Part shown: positions 46,293-56,823 of the stretch, piece after piece
Numbering within the stretch: position 1 is the stretch's first letter
Layout of the letters: each line of letters starts with the position of its first letter
From: Vreelandella glaciei
Lineage (GTDB): Bacteria > Pseudomonadota > Gammaproteobacteria > Pseudomonadales > Halomonadaceae
Direction of reading: 5' to 3'
DNA: 64,000 nt
Assembly: GCF_013415125.1 (NCBI RefSeq)
Contig: NZ_JACCDE010000003.1
Span: 1-64,000 of the forward strand
Notes under the pieces: generated by a model
Seen by the model: the letters and a program-made list of their open reading frames with translations, nothing else
The model's database searches: none
What the model was told of the DNA's origin: nothing
Position numbers and translations under genes: made by a program

Positions 46293-46634
46293 CTAGCGAG
46301 GGTGATGATCACAGCAAGAGGGCGACGATGCTTTCTCATCATCCTCTTGGCAAAGCTGTTCGCTGCGGCCGCCGGGTACTGGATCCATACCGCCAGGATT
46401 GCCTGGGTGGCACTTAACGATCCGCCTTACGGCCATCCAGCCGCCTTTTATTGGCCCATGCACCTGAATCGCTTCAATCGTGTAGGACGAACAGCTTGGC
46501 CAGAAGCGGCAGCGTGGGCCTAAAAGGGGGCTAAGCGTATATTGATAGACTCTAACGCAGCCAATCATCACCTTCATCAATACCCAGCGCGAACCTGAGC
46601 GCAGGGCTGATATTAACCGAGTCATAGCTTGCAT
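46293..46634 (-). CDS. yidD: Membrane protein insertion factor YidD-like
   Basis: Up to 113 residues. The YidD core is clear: [40 protein letters not shown] and [17 protein letters not shown]. Normal YidD proteins start just before the core (about residue 20 here, 46577) and are encoded beside rnpA and yidC; this copy is instead next to hisI and zur. The tail [17 protein letters not shown] adds a Cys-Cys-His-His cluster not usual in the family. Longer starts at 46634 or 46625 are possible. It lies nine bases downstream of the hisI stop. Confidence 0.78.
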   Translation of the reverse strand: MQAMTRLISALRSGSRWVLMKVMIGCVRVYQYTLSPLLGPRCRFWPSCSSYTIEAIQVHGPIKGGWMAVRRIVKCHPGNPGGMDPVPGGRSEQLCQEDDEKASSPSCCDHHPR

Positions 46635-46642
46635 AGGCAGAA

Positions 46643-47113
46643 CTAGGTTTTTTTGCCGTACAGATCGTCAGGATCAATCAGCGGCTTGCTGGTAATTGAG
46701 GCCTGCTCTCCATCCACGGCAATATAGAAACAGCTACGCCGCCCGGTGTGGCAAGCAGGCCCCGTTTGCTCGACCTGCAACAACAGCGTATCACCATCGC
46801 AATCTAGCGCAGCAGAAACAAGCAGCTGCTGCTGGCCCGATGACTCACCTTTGCGCCACAATTTTCCCCGTGAGCGCGAGTAGTAACAGACCCGCTGAGT
46901 GGTTAGCGTCTCTTCAAGCGCCTGGCGATTCATCCATGCCATCATCAAGACTTCTTTCGAATCATGTTGCTGGGCAATGGCAGGGATCAACCCATCGGTA
47001 TTGAAACGCACTGCTGCTAGCAGAGTAGCAACAGCGGGCAGGCTATCTTCGGGGGTGGCGCGCTCAAGCTGTTTGAAGAGGGCATCCGGCGCGACTTGAT
47101 CAAAACGGGACAT
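46643..47113 (-). CDS. hisI: Phosphoribosyl-AMP cyclohydrolase (HisI), Zur-linked copy
   Basis: About 156 residues: [38 protein letters not shown], and metal motifs DCDGDT with Cys-x15-Cys-x6-Cys (CDGDT...ACHTGRRSC). It opens the purine ring of PR-AMP in histidine synthesis. It follows zur by four bases and is not in a his operon. HisI copies in Zur regulons are known as possible substitutes under zinc limitation, yet here all three zinc cysteines are kept. The ATG at 47113 (MSRFDQVAP) avoids overlap with zur. Confidence 0.85.
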   Translation of the reverse strand: MSRFDQVAPDALFKQLERATPEDSLPAVATLLAAVRFNTDGLIPAIAQQHDSKEVLMMAWMNRQALEETLTTQRVCYYSRSRGKLWRKGESSGQQQLLVSAALDCDGDTLLLQVEQTGPACHTGRRSCFYIAVDGEQASITSKPLIDPDDLYGKKT

Positions 47114-47117
47114 AAAT

Positions 47118-47570
47118 TTACTCGCTAGCTGTTCGACAATCCTGGCAGAACCCTTGGAGCTCAATGGTTTGGCGCTCAACATTAAAGCCCTGACGACTTG
47201 CCAGTGCTGCCAGTTGGTCACTGATCTCGTCTAAATGCAGCTCTTCAACATAACCGCAGTGGCGACAAATCAGCAGCTGAAAGCCGTGGGCATGTTCTGG
47301 GCAAGCGCAAGCTACATAGGAATTCTGCGACTCAATCCGATGCACTAGCCCTTGATCAATTAAGAACTCAAGCGCGCGATAAACCGTCGGGGGCCGGGCG
47401 GCCGCGTGCTCAGTAGAGAGCTTATCGAGCAGATCATAGGCTTTTAGCCCGCCGCCATTTTCGGCAATCATTTCCAGTACACGCCGGCGGATAGGGGTGA
47501 ATCGGACGCCGCGAAGATGACATTGAGACTCCGCCTGCTGCAGTAGTGTATTCGCTTGGGTCATGGGCAA
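47118..47570 (-). CDS. zur: Zinc uptake regulator (Fur family)
   Basis: 150 residues: winged helix (RRRVLEMIAENGGGLKAYDL, PPTVYRALEFLIDQGLVHRI), then metal sites VACACPEHAHGFQLLICRHC and the C-terminal GFCQDC. The two CxxC pairs (CRHC, CQDC) and ACACPEHAH fit Zur better than Fur. Represses zinc uptake genes when zinc is bound. It heads a zur-hisI-yidD string on the minus strand. No clear Zur box was seen in the 50 bases before it. Confidence 0.86.
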   Translation of the reverse strand: MPMTQANTLLQQAESQCHLRGVRFTPIRRRVLEMIAENGGGLKAYDLLDKLSTEHAAARPPTVYRALEFLIDQGLVHRIESQNSYVACACPEHAHGFQLLICRHCGYVEELHLDEISDQLAALASRQGFNVERQTIELQGFCQDCRTASE

Positions 47571-47620
47571 CTCGTTGAACGTGGTTAGCCAGGCTCTCGT
47601 AATAGGCTCTTATAGCCAGT

Positions 47621-48619
47621 CTACGCGTTGGAAGAGGTGGTGTCAGGGCTTTCTACCAGCTCACTTTGCCGCGCGAAATGGTGCTGGCAAAAGGCAACAC
47701 GCTGTTTGGCAGGCACGCCATCCGGCTGCCGCTCAATTAGATCCAAACGGCGGCGCAAACCTTCCCCATTGGTCATTTGAATGGCTAGGCCGGGGCGTGC
47801 ATTCAGCTCAAGCAGCATTGGCCCATGCTTGCGATCCAACACCATATCGGTACCGAGATACCCCAGGCCGGTCATTTCATAACAGCCAGCCGCCAGATTC
47901 AGCAGCGTTTCCCACTGAGGTACCACTAAACTTGCCAAGTCGTGGCCTGTATCGGGATGACTAAAGCAGGGCCGGTCAAACTGAACGGCGCGTAATGCAG
48001 CCCCCGTTGCAATGTTTAGCCCCACCCCCACGGCGCCCTGGTGCAAGTTTGCCTTACCATCAGAGGCAGCGGTGGAAAGCCGCATCATGGCCATAACGGG
48101 ATAGCCCTTAAAGACGATCACCCGGATATCGGGCACTCCCTCGTAGGTGTAATCCATCAAGCTTTCGTCAAAATTGATCAGCGTCTCAATCACCGCCACA
48201 TCGGGCGAGCCGCCCAATGAGTAGAGGCCGGAAAGAATATTAGAAACGTGTCGCTCAACATCGGTGAGGGTTAGCTTGGCACCACTTGGCTTTATAAAAG
48301 TATTATCTTCGACCTTTTCAATTACCAAAATCCCTTTGCCGCCGCTACCTTTAGCAGGCTTGATAACAAAGCCTGGATGGCCCGTGAGCATTTCGCCGAT
48401 ATGCTTAACCCCGAACTGAGTGGTCACAGTGCCGATCAGTTCTGGCGACGTTATCCCATACTGCTGGGCAAGCAGTTTGGTCTTAAGTTTATCGTCCACC
48501 AAGGGATAGAGTCGGCGGCTGTTATAACGGCCAATGTAGCGGATATTACGCCGGTTCATGCCAATGATGCCTTTATCACGCAAGCGCGTGGGCCACGTCC
48601 AGTTGTTGAACCAACTCAT
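47621..48619 (-). CDS. ATP-grasp alpha-L-glutamate ligase-like protein
   Basis: 332 residues of the RimK-like ATP-grasp family: FVIKPAKGSGGKGILVIEKV (nucleotide loop), DIRVIVFKGYPVMAMMRLST, and metal-binding LLELNARPGLAIQMTNGEGL. Such enzymes join an amino acid, often glutamate, to a carboxyl group of a peptide or small molecule. Its ATG overlaps the stop of the upstream 7TM gene as ATGA. Part of a three-gene operon with a 7TM inactive transglutaminase and a lipoprotein protease; target unknown. Confidence 0.83.
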   Translation of the reverse strand: MSWFNNWTWPTRLRDKGIIGMNRRNIRYIGRYNSRRLYPLVDDKLKTKLLAQQYGITSPELIGTVTTQFGVKHIGEMLTGHPGFVIKPAKGSGGKGILVIEKVEDNTFIKPSGAKLTLTDVERHVSNILSGLYSLGGSPDVAVIETLINFDESLMDYTYEGVPDIRVIVFKGYPVMAMMRLSTAASDGKANLHQGAVGVGLNIATGAALRAVQFDRPCFSHPDTGHDLASLVVPQWETLLNLAAGCYEMTGLGYLGTDMVLDRKHGPMLLELNARPGLAIQMTNGEGLRRRLDLIERQPDGVPAKQRVAFCQHHFARQSELVESPDTTSSNA

Positions 48620-50139
48620 GATGGTTTCTCATCATCAGTAATTGGCTTAAAGCGGCGTAACTCTAACAGTCGGTAACCAGTGTAATTACCCAGTAGCAAG
48701 ATCAACGCCATGAGTATCAACTGCACGCCTAAGAAGTTAAACGTGATATGGCGTACCCAGGGATTGTTCATCGCCAGATAGGCAAGGACGGCGGTGATCA
48801 AGCTGCCGCCACCTTGGATCAATACCTGTTTAGGACCTTCTTCTTCCCATAAAATCGACATCCGCTCAATAGTCCATGCAAGGATGATCATCGGGAAAAA
48901 GGTAATCGTTAAGCCAGCACTCAGCCCCATGCGATAGGCCAGTACAGTAAAGATAGAAATGATCGCGATCACCGTGATGATGACCGCGGAGACCCTGGCC
49001 ACCAACAGCAAGTTCAAGTAAGAGAGATAGTTACGGATAATCAGCCCGACCGCGACGATAAGCAGGAAGCCAATCAAACCCGTGGGAAGGGTGGTTTGAA
49101 TGAAGGCGAGGGCGATCAACACCGGCATAAAGGTCCCGGACGTTTTGATGCCCACTAGCACACGCAAAAACACCACCATTAACGCACCAATGGGAATCAG
49201 CAAGATAGTTTGGAATAGCGCCTGTTCTTCCAACGGCAGACTATGAATGGAGAAATTCAGCAGCGTGTCTTCGGAATAGTGATTGCGCACCGCGGCTGAA
49301 GCCGGCTGATCGTGGGTCATCATTGAGAAGGTAGCCCGGGAGTTGGTGCCACCTTGTACTTCTAAAACAGCTCGACCACCCGTTTCCCACAACAGTAGGT
49401 TTTCGGGTTTGCCTTGCTCGCCTGTCAGCGGATGAAAAATGGCCCACTGCTCACCAGACTCGTCAAACACTTGAATCCAACTACTAAGTGTTTGGCGGCG
49501 ACGTCCATCTTCCAATAGCAGGCCGCTTACTTCGCGCGCTAATACACCCGCTTGGTTGAGCAAGCGGACCACCAGCGCTGCTGGGTTTTCCTGAGATAAC
49601 AGAAGACGCGCGTTCTCACCCTGACGCTCACCATTCACGTCTCGGATCAGTTCCCGGGCAAACGTCGCGTTATTGGCGCTGCGAGCCCAGGCTTGTTCGA
49701 TCAGCTGGCTAGCCGCCGTGTCATAAGGGCTTTCCCATGGCGTTATTGGGGTCATTTCAGGCGGCGTTTGCGCCGGTGCTCGGGCATCTTGCGATACCAG
49801 CATTTGAACAGAGTAATATAGCGTTTGGCTGCCAGCCGCTTCGCGAATCGTCCACTGCGCGGTACGGCCTAGCTCATCTGCTTGGTAGGCCAAGCCATAC
49901 CCTGACGATGCTGTATTTTCGGTTAATACCCGATAGCCAGCCTGATGAGAAGGCAGCGCCAAATCGACTTGCACAGGACCATCTTGAGCATTGAAGTTTA
50001 TGCCCGCTTCAATCTCCCAGACTTGGCGTTGTTCACCGGGTAACCAGGGGATTTCAAACTGCACATGGCGATGTATGCTGGTGGCAATACCCGCGACCAA
50101 CAGCAAGCCGACAATAATATAAAACATTAACCGTGACAT
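48616..50139 (-). CDS. Inactive transglutaminase fused to seven membrane helices
   Basis: 507 residues: N-terminal helix, a periplasmic transglutaminase-like domain (about 30-300; FHPLTGEQGKPENLLLWETG) without a recognisable Cys-His-Asp triad, then seven helices (about 300-490; ILLIPIGALMVVFLRVLVGI, TFFPMIILAWTIERMSILWE). This fits the 7TM-transglutaminase family found with ATP-grasp ligases and zinc/retropepsin-like proteases. Role unknown; likely a membrane platform or transporter for the modified peptide. Confidence 0.83.
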   Translation of the reverse strand: MSRLMFYIIVGLLLVAGIATSIHRHVQFEIPWLPGEQRQVWEIEAGINFNAQDGPVQVDLALPSHQAGYRVLTENTASSGYGLAYQADELGRTAQWTIREAAGSQTLYYSVQMLVSQDARAPAQTPPEMTPITPWESPYDTAASQLIEQAWARSANNATFARELIRDVNGERQGENARLLLSQENPAALVVRLLNQAGVLAREVSGLLLEDGRRRQTLSSWIQVFDESGEQWAIFHPLTGEQGKPENLLLWETGGRAVLEVQGGTNSRATFSMMTHDQPASAAVRNHYSEDTLLNFSIHSLPLEEQALFQTILLIPIGALMVVFLRVLVGIKTSGTFMPVLIALAFIQTTLPTGLIGFLLIVAVGLIIRNYLSYLNLLLVARVSAVIITVIAIISIFTVLAYRMGLSAGLTITFFPMIILAWTIERMSILWEEEGPKQVLIQGGGSLITAVLAYLAMNNPWVRHITFNFLGVQLILMALILLLGNYTGYRLLELRRFKPITDDEKPS

Positions 50140-50177
50140 GGAGATTCCTTTCTACGTAAAGCGCCAGGGGAGAGCAG

Positions 50178-51014
50178 TTACTCTTCTGTATCGTCGTCAT
50201 CAACTGCTTCATCTTCAGCAGCTTGATCGGCTGGCTCGCCACCAGGAAACTCGGGACGGTCATGTAAGTAAGTATCGGCGACGTCTATTACCGCGATATC
50301 CATTAAGAAGCGCCGACCCAGTAGCACTGGATACTCTAAATGTGAGCGGTCATTCAGCGTGAACTCGACGTTTTCGCGGATAGGTCCCAACGTCATTAAT
50401 AATGAAATAACCGGGCGGGATTCTTCACCAGAAGCTTGAAGAATACGAACCCGACGAACAATAGGCGCCTCTACCCATTCATCACGCTGTGACTCAACGG
50501 CCACATCGTCGTCGTTTAGCGCTAGTTTGAAACGCACCCAGTCTTCACCGTCACGCTCGAAGCGGGTGATTTCGTCGGCCGACAGCGATGAGGTATTAGC
50601 TCCTGAATCGACTCGCGCCTTGAGGTAGGTACCCAGGCTTGGAAAACCAACCCATTCACTACGACCCAGTAGCGTTTTCGTGCTTAGCGTCTCATCAACT
50701 TCACACTCTTCGCGGATGATGACAGGTTCTTCACCACGGGCTTCTAACTGCTGGACATCTTGGCGTAGCGAACGCAACAAACTACCGACTTCACGTACGT
50801 CGGCAGTGAGTACCTGCTGCTGATCAAGTTGGCGTGTCTGAAGCTCAGAACGGGTGTCGCATTGCTGCGCCAATTGGCTTTCTAATTCAAGGATACGAGT
50901 ATTGAAAGACGCTTCGCTTAGGGGAGGCGGTTCATTAGTTTCTGGCTGGGTTGCTGCACAGCCTGCGATTGAAAGCGACAAGCTAGCTATTAGCCACAAA
51001 ACACCTGGGCGCAT
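50178..51014 (-). CDS. Lipoprotein of the RimB/Zn_protease (retropepsin-like) family
   Basis: About 278 residues: lipobox SLSIAGC near residue 20, a coiled stretch (about 35-90), then the protease-like domain with GRSEWVGFPSLGTYLKARVD, the D-S-G motif in ARVDSGANTSSLSADE and YPVLLGRRFLMDIAVIDVAD. The family is called ATP-dependent zinc protease in databases, but the DSGANTS motif is retropepsin-like. First gene of the operon with the 7TM protein and ligase. The acidic tail (AAEDEAVDDDDTEE) is long. Start at 51014 gives the lipobox. Confidence 0.82.
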   Translation of the reverse strand: MRPGVLWLIASLSLSIAGCAATQPETNEPPPLSEASFNTRILELESQLAQQCDTRSELQTRQLDQQQVLTADVREVGSLLRSLRQDVQQLEARGEEPVIIREECEVDETLSTKTLLGRSEWVGFPSLGTYLKARVDSGANTSSLSADEITRFERDGEDWVRFKLALNDDDVAVESQRDEWVEAPIVRRVRILQASGEESRPVISLLMTLGPIRENVEFTLNDRSHLEYPVLLGRRFLMDIAVIDVADTYLHDRPEFPGGEPADQAAEDEAVDDDDTEE

Positions 51015-51241
51015 AACGAGAGATATCCTTGGACAAATAGGTGGAGGGAATAATAAGGAGATGGGCGACGAGTGTCCAACGTCATCACGATTATTCAGAC
51101 ACACAATTTACCTTATTTAACATAATATATATTAAGCGAACCCAGAGGTGCCCAGTAGCCACAGCCACTTAGGTGCTCTATGCTATGGAAATACTTTACC
51201 ATAGTTGTACCAGCTTCCATTTCAATATAGGAAATATCTCC

Positions 51242-51778
51242 ATGACCCGCTCCCTGCGCATAAGCTTTTTCACACTGCTCTTCCTGCTGGCTGGCTGTGT
51301 GGGTGTTGATATCGAAGATTACGCTGATTCAGAGCCCCGCTTGGATATTGCCGAGTACTTTACAGGGACTACGCGAGCCTGGGGCATGGTGCAGGATTAT
51401 TCTGGTGAGGTACAGCGCCGCTTCACGGTGGAAATCCAGGGCACTTACGAGGCCGACACACTAACGCTGGATGAGTCCTTCATGTTTTCAGATGGTGAAA
51501 CCGACCGACGTGTATGGACGTTTGAACGTATCGACGTGCATCACTGGGTTGGCACCGCCAGCGACGTGAAGGATCACGTTGACGCTCGTCAATATGGTCA
51601 TGTTTTCCATATGCGATACCCGTTAGAGATTGCTATCGACGGGCGAATGATTACGTTCACCATGGATGATTGGATGTACCTGCAACCGGATGGCCGCTTG
51701 ATCAATCGAACGGCTATGCGAAAATTCGGCTTAACACTGGGTGAAATCACGCTAGTCTTTGAGAAAACAGGTCATTAG
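51242..51778 (+). CDS. DUF3833 lipoprotein
   Basis: About 178 residues with signal and lipobox (FFTLLFLLAGC, Cys at about 20) and the DUF3833 body (YFTGTTRAWGMVQDYSGEVQ, RFTVEIQGTY, DDWMYLQPDGRLINRTAMRK). Family members sit beside lipid or polyhydroxyalkanoate-like genes in some bacteria; function unknown. Start chosen at 51242 behind AGGAAA. Confidence 0.82.
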   Translation: MTRSLRISFFTLLFLLAGCVGVDIEDYADSEPRLDIAEYFTGTTRAWGMVQDYSGEVQRRFTVEIQGTYEADTLTLDESFMFSDGETDRRVWTFERIDVHHWVGTASDVKDHVDARQYGHVFHMRYPLEIAIDGRMITFTMDDWMYLQPDGRLINRTAMRKFGLTLGEITLVFEKTGH

Positions 51779-51800
51779 TAACAAAGCTCGTCATCTAGCT

Positions 51801-51836
51801 AAAAAAGCAGCCCGCTATTTAGCAGGCTGCTTTTTT
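51801..51836. terminator. Bidirectional terminator between DUF3833 gene and ectC
   Basis: AAAAAAGCAGCC pairs with GGCTGCTTTTTT, with an inner GCT/AGC. It follows the DUF3833 stop by 22 bases and the ectC stop (minus strand) by 45 bases, so it ends both converging transcripts. Confidence 0.9.
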
Positions 51837-51881
51837 CATCTCATGCTGACGCTTTTTTAACTGCTTTCTAAATAGCGTTTT

Positions 51882-52271
51882 CTATTCTGCTGCGTATGAA
51901 CCGTCTTCCTGGTGGACTTCGTTGCCGGTAATCGGCGGTGTGAAGACACAAGCAACCGTCATTCCTTTTTCTTTACCGCGTAGCAGGTGCTCATCATGCT
52001 GATCTAAAAGATAAATATCGCCTGCTTTGATCGGCCAGATTTTACCGTCGGCCAGGGTTTCCACCTCGCCTTCACCTTCATAGCAAAACACCGCTTCGTA
52101 GTGGTTTTTGTAATGAATGTGGGTCTCAGTACCGGGGAAAATGCGGGTAATGTGGAACGAGAAACCAGCGTTATCATTGGCCAAAACAAGACGCGTGCTG
52201 TCCCAATTACCATTTTCAGCGGTAACTAGGCGTTCTGTTTTGCGCGCTTCTTCGAGATTACGAACGATCAT
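51882..52271 (-). CDS. ectC: Ectoine synthase
   Basis: 129 residues, a cupin enzyme: [40 protein letters not shown] and [15 protein letters not shown] hold the metal-site residues. It cyclises N-gamma-acetyl-diaminobutyrate to ectoine, the main compatible solute of halophiles. The ATG at 52271 gives the standard family start; six extra codons upstream are ignored. Last gene of ectABC. Confidence 0.96.
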   Translation of the reverse strand: MIVRNLEEARKTERLVTAENGNWDSTRLVLANDNAGFSFHITRIFPGTETHIHYKNHYEAVFCYEGEGEVETLADGKIWPIKAGDIYLLDQHDEHLLRGKEKGMTVACVFTPPITGNEVHQEDGSYAAE

Positions 52272-52361
52272 AGAAGTACTCCATAGCATAGCGGCTAGCG
52301 ATTACCAGCCGCAGTTCCCTAAAGAAACAGGTGTGAGTTTACGCTTTATCCTAACGCCAAA

Positions 52362-53648
<1,287 letters not shown>

Positions 53649-53739
53649 TCATTATGCCATTAGGCGTTGCTAGCCCGGAGCAACATGAGCGGGAAAAACA
53701 GTATGTTCACTACATGCTATTGACAATTAAATGCACGTA

Positions 53740-54318
53740 TTAGATTCGGTCTGTTTGGAACGGACCGATACGAACCAGGTTTTCCGGGTCATGCTCCCCT
53801 CCGAGCTGTTCGGTAGAGAAATATTCGCGGCTATTGAGCGGCGCATGCCAGCGCGCGGCCAAGCGACGAAATAAGCCCCAAGAGGCTAGATTGTCTGGCG
53901 TAATCGTAGTTTCAAGGTGATGCACATCATCAAGCTCGGGGCGGGACATAATCGCCTCGACCAAGCGGCGCGCAAGCCCCGTACCGCGTGCTTTTTCGCC
54001 GACGGCCACCTGCCATAAGAAATAAGTATCCGGGGCATTATCCTTCACATAGCCCGATACAAAACCAACGATTTCACCCTCTTCATTGGTAGCGACTGCA
54101 CAGGTATCACGAAACTGTGTAGCGAGTAACAAATAGGCGTAGGCAGAATTCACATCCAGCGGCGGGCAGGCTTTGATAAGCTCGTATACGCCCCAGCCAT
54201 CATCCGCATTAGGTTTGCGAATAAACAGCGGTGTCTCTGCATGACCAACGACGGCATCGGCCACTGTAGGCCTGGCCAAGTCCGCAGAGGGGGTAAACGG
54301 TTGTATGGGCGTACTCAT
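53740..54318 (-). CDS. ectA: Diaminobutyrate acetyltransferase
   Basis: 192-residue GNAT enzyme: PLFIRKPNADDGWGVYELIK, LWQVAVGEKARGTGLARRLV (acetyl-CoA loop) and HLETTITPDNLASWGLFRRL. Acetylates diaminobutyrate at the gamma nitrogen. First gene of ectABC; a sigma-70-like promoter lies 33-61 bases upstream. Gaps to ectB (109 bases) and ectC (90 bases) contain no other gene. Confidence 0.96.
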   Translation of the reverse strand: MSTPIQPFTPSADLARPTVADAVVGHAETPLFIRKPNADDGWGVYELIKACPPLDVNSAYAYLLLATQFRDTCAVATNEEGEIVGFVSGYVKDNAPDTYFLWQVAVGEKARGTGLARRLVEAIMSRPELDDVHHLETTITPDNLASWGLFRRLAARWHAPLNSREYFSTEQLGGEHDPENLVRIGPFQTDRI

Positions 54319-54350
54319 AGTTATGCTTCGCTGTAGCGAATTTGATGATC

Positions 54351-54379
54351 ATTATAACAGCTGATTATGAGCAATTCAA
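54351..54379 (-). promoter_or_regulatory. Sigma-70-like promoter of ectABC
   Basis: On the minus strand TTGAAT (-35) and TATAAT (-10) are separated by 17 bases, ending 33 bases before the ectA ATG. The -10 is consensus and the -35 matches 4 of 6. Osmotic control would need other factors not visible; the DNA around is AT-rich. Confidence 0.65.
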
Positions 54380-54497
54380 AAGCCATATTATTCACCACCC
54401 TACTTTCCATAATTTTTTGTTATGAGAGGCGACTTGTTAGCTATCTGCTCGCGCTCAGATCCGTCGTTACTGGTTTAGAATAGCCCAACTCGCCGAC

Positions 54498-54524
54498 AAA
54501 AAAAGGCGTGCCAATGGGCACACC
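54498..54524 (-). terminator. Rho-independent terminator after gorA
   Basis: On the minus strand GGTGTGCC and GGCACGCC pair (one G-T pair) around a four-base loop, followed by seven T residues; 70 bases beyond the gorA stop. Confidence 0.85.
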
Positions 54525-54594
54525 TAAATCAGTCTTCACAGGCGATGTCTTCACGGGCATCCAGCGCTCGTCGCAAGGCAACATAAGCAACGGA

Positions 54595-55977
54595 TCAAGT
54601 ACGCGTGAGCGTACGCATGGTGACGAACTCCTCTGCTCCCGTTGGGTGGATACCCACAGTGCGGTCAAAGTCATACTTGGTAAGGCCTGCCCTTACCGCG
54701 ATAGCTATACCCTGAATGATTTCACCTGCGTCGTCGCCCACCATATGAGCCCCGACCACCACATCAGTGGCATCGTCTACCACCAATTTTATTAAGGTGC
54801 GCTCTTGGCTACCCGACAAAGTGTGCTTCATAGCCCGAAAATTGGTGCTATAAACGCGGATATTGGTGAATTTTTCACGAGCCGCCTCTTCGGAGAGCCC
54901 TACCGTACCGATGTTAGGGTGACAAAAAACAGCGGTTGGAATCGTGGTGTAATCGAGCGGCTGGGGAACGGTATCGGCAAAGTGGACATCCACCAGCTGC
55001 ATCGCTTCTGCCAAAGCCACTGGCGTCAGTTCTGGGCCGGCGATTAAGTCGCCTAGCGCAAGAATCGACGGTTGCGCCGTTTCAAAACGCTCGTTGACAG
55101 GGATCTTGCCCTGCTCATCCAGGTTAATACCCAGCGCCTCCAGACCCAGGTCTTTGATATTAGCTTTGCGCCCAGTTGCCGCCAGTACCACATCGACTTC
55201 CATTACCTGCCCATCGGTGAGATGAACGTTGTAGGCATTCTGGGTGGCTTCAATACGCTCAATATTGGTGTTGAAGTGAAGATTGACCCCCTTTCTTTCC
55301 ATTTCGGCACAGGTGAATTCACGAACCTGTTGATCAAATCCTTTCAAGAACAGTTCGCCACGGTAGATAAGGTGTGTCTCACTGCCAAGCCCGTTGAAAA
55401 TACTGGAGAACTCGACTGCGATGTAACCACCACCCAAAACTAGAAAGCGTTTGGGAAACGTATCAAGATCAAAGATCTGGTTGGAGTCCAGCGCATATTC
55501 ACTACCCGGAAAATCGGGCACCCATGGCCACCCGCCCGTGGCCACCAGGATTTTTTCTGCGCTTATCGAAATATCGCCATGCTCTCCGCTCAACGTCACC
55601 GTATTCGCATCAGCCAGCCGAGCCCGTGCATTAAAGAGCGTTACCCCGGCACCCTCCAGCATCCGCTGATAAATACCGTTTAGCCGTTTGATTTCGCTTA
55701 TTTTATTATCTCGCAGCGTCGCCCAGTCAAAGCTTGCAGGGCCAGGCAACCGCCAGCCAAAACCGGCCGAGTCATCAAAGCTATCTTGAAAATGGGCGGC
55801 GTATGAGTAAAGTTTTTTGGGCACACAGCCAACGTTGACACAGGTACCGCCCAGGTATCGGTCTTCGGCAATCGCCACTTTGGCACCGGTGGCGGCTGCC
55901 ATACGCGCAGCACGTACGCCGCCGGAGCCTGCACCAATCACCAGGAGGTCATATTCGTATTCGGAAACGTCTGCCAT
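54595..55977 (-). CDS. gorA: Glutathione-disulfide reductase
   Basis: 460 residues: FAD fold LLVIGAGSGGVRAARMAAAT, redox cysteines 46 and 51 in GGTCVNVGCVPKK, NADPH fold VLGGGYIAVEFSSIFNGLGS and active-site His444/Glu449 in GIHPTGAEEF. Keeps glutathione reduced, the likely acceptor for persulfide made by SQR and used by the persulfide dioxygenase at 16.5 kb. Divergent from the carbonic anhydrase gene with 186 bases between. Confidence 0.93.
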   Translation of the reverse strand: MADVSEYEYDLLVIGAGSGGVRAARMAAATGAKVAIAEDRYLGGTCVNVGCVPKKLYSYAAHFQDSFDDSAGFGWRLPGPASFDWATLRDNKISEIKRLNGIYQRMLEGAGVTLFNARARLADANTVTLSGEHGDISISAEKILVATGGWPWVPDFPGSEYALDSNQIFDLDTFPKRFLVLGGGYIAVEFSSIFNGLGSETHLIYRGELFLKGFDQQVREFTCAEMERKGVNLHFNTNIERIEATQNAYNVHLTDGQVMEVDVVLAATGRKANIKDLGLEALGINLDEQGKIPVNERFETAQPSILALGDLIAGPELTPVALAEAMQLVDVHFADTVPQPLDYTTIPTAVFCHPNIGTVGLSEEAAREKFTNIRVYSTNFRAMKHTLSGSQERTLIKLVVDDATDVVVGAHMVGDDAGEIIQGIAIAVRAGLTKYDFDRTVGIHPTGAEEFVTMRTLTRT

Positions 55978-56163
55978 CGTTTGCTCCTGTGAAGTTAAAT
56001 ATTCCTACCCCTGACGGCCGAACAAGGATATTGACCTGACTGTCGGGGGAGGTTAAAACCATTTGCTGCTATTTTATACTGTTCAATCCCTTATACTTAC
56101 TAAGATTTATTATTCCGCTTCTCGATCAGCGACTTAACTCTATTTAATCTTGCTGGAGACTCT

Positions 56164-56811
56164 ATGTCTGACTCTATTGCGACGCTACTCGATAACAATC
56201 GTGCCTGGGCTGAGCGCATGTGCGAAGAGGACCCCGACTACTTTAAACGGCTTTCGAGTCAGCAAAACCCAGACTATTTATGGATTGGCTGTTCGGATAG
56301 CCGTGTGCCCGCCAATCAAATTATTGCGCTGCCGCCTGGGGAAGTCTTCGTTCATCGCAATGTAGCGAACCTGCTCCACCATACGGATATGAATGCCCTG
56401 TCAGTGGTTCAGTACGCGGTGGATGTGCTTAAAGTCAGCCATATTATGATTGTTGGACACTATGGTTGTGGGGGTATTAAGGCCGCCATGATGGGTGGCG
56501 AATGCGGTGTGGTCGATTATTGGCTACATTCGGTTCGCGAACAGTACAACCGTCACCGTGATTCGCTAGACCATCTTCCTCTGGAAGACCAAATTGACCG
56601 TATGTGCGAGCTCAACGTTAAAGCGCAGGTGAATAGCTTGTGCCGTACCAAGATTTTGCAGCGCGCCTGGCAGCGCGGGCAGCAAATCTCGGTACATGGC
56701 TGGGTTTACGGTTTAAGTGATGGTCGCGTTAAAGACCTGAATTGCACCATCAGTGGCTTAGAGCAAGTGGAAACGCTTTACCGCATTGACCGCATACAAT
56801 CAGGCGATTAA
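56164..56811 (+). CDS. can: Beta-carbonic anhydrase
   Basis: 215 residues: zinc ligands Cys43, His99 and Cys102 with the Asp45-Arg47 pair (IGCSDSRVPANQI; VGHYGCGGIKAAM). Interconverts CO2 and bicarbonate for biosynthesis. Start after CTGGAG. Converges on the cytochrome c gene. Confidence 0.95.
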   Translation: MSDSIATLLDNNRAWAERMCEEDPDYFKRLSSQQNPDYLWIGCSDSRVPANQIIALPPGEVFVHRNVANLLHHTDMNALSVVQYAVDVLKVSHIMIVGHYGCGGIKAAMMGGECGVVDYWLHSVREQYNRHRDSLDHLPLEDQIDRMCELNVKAQVNSLCRTKILQRAWQRGQQISVHGWVYGLSDGRVKDLNCTISGLEQVETLYRIDRIQSGD

Positions 56812-56823
56812 GTCTCTCTTTTA

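Noticed and set aside
54441-54674. 77-codon frame on the minus strand at the 3' end of gorA
   Set aside because: Overlaps the gorA end in another frame and runs through the gorA terminator hairpin; no family likeness.
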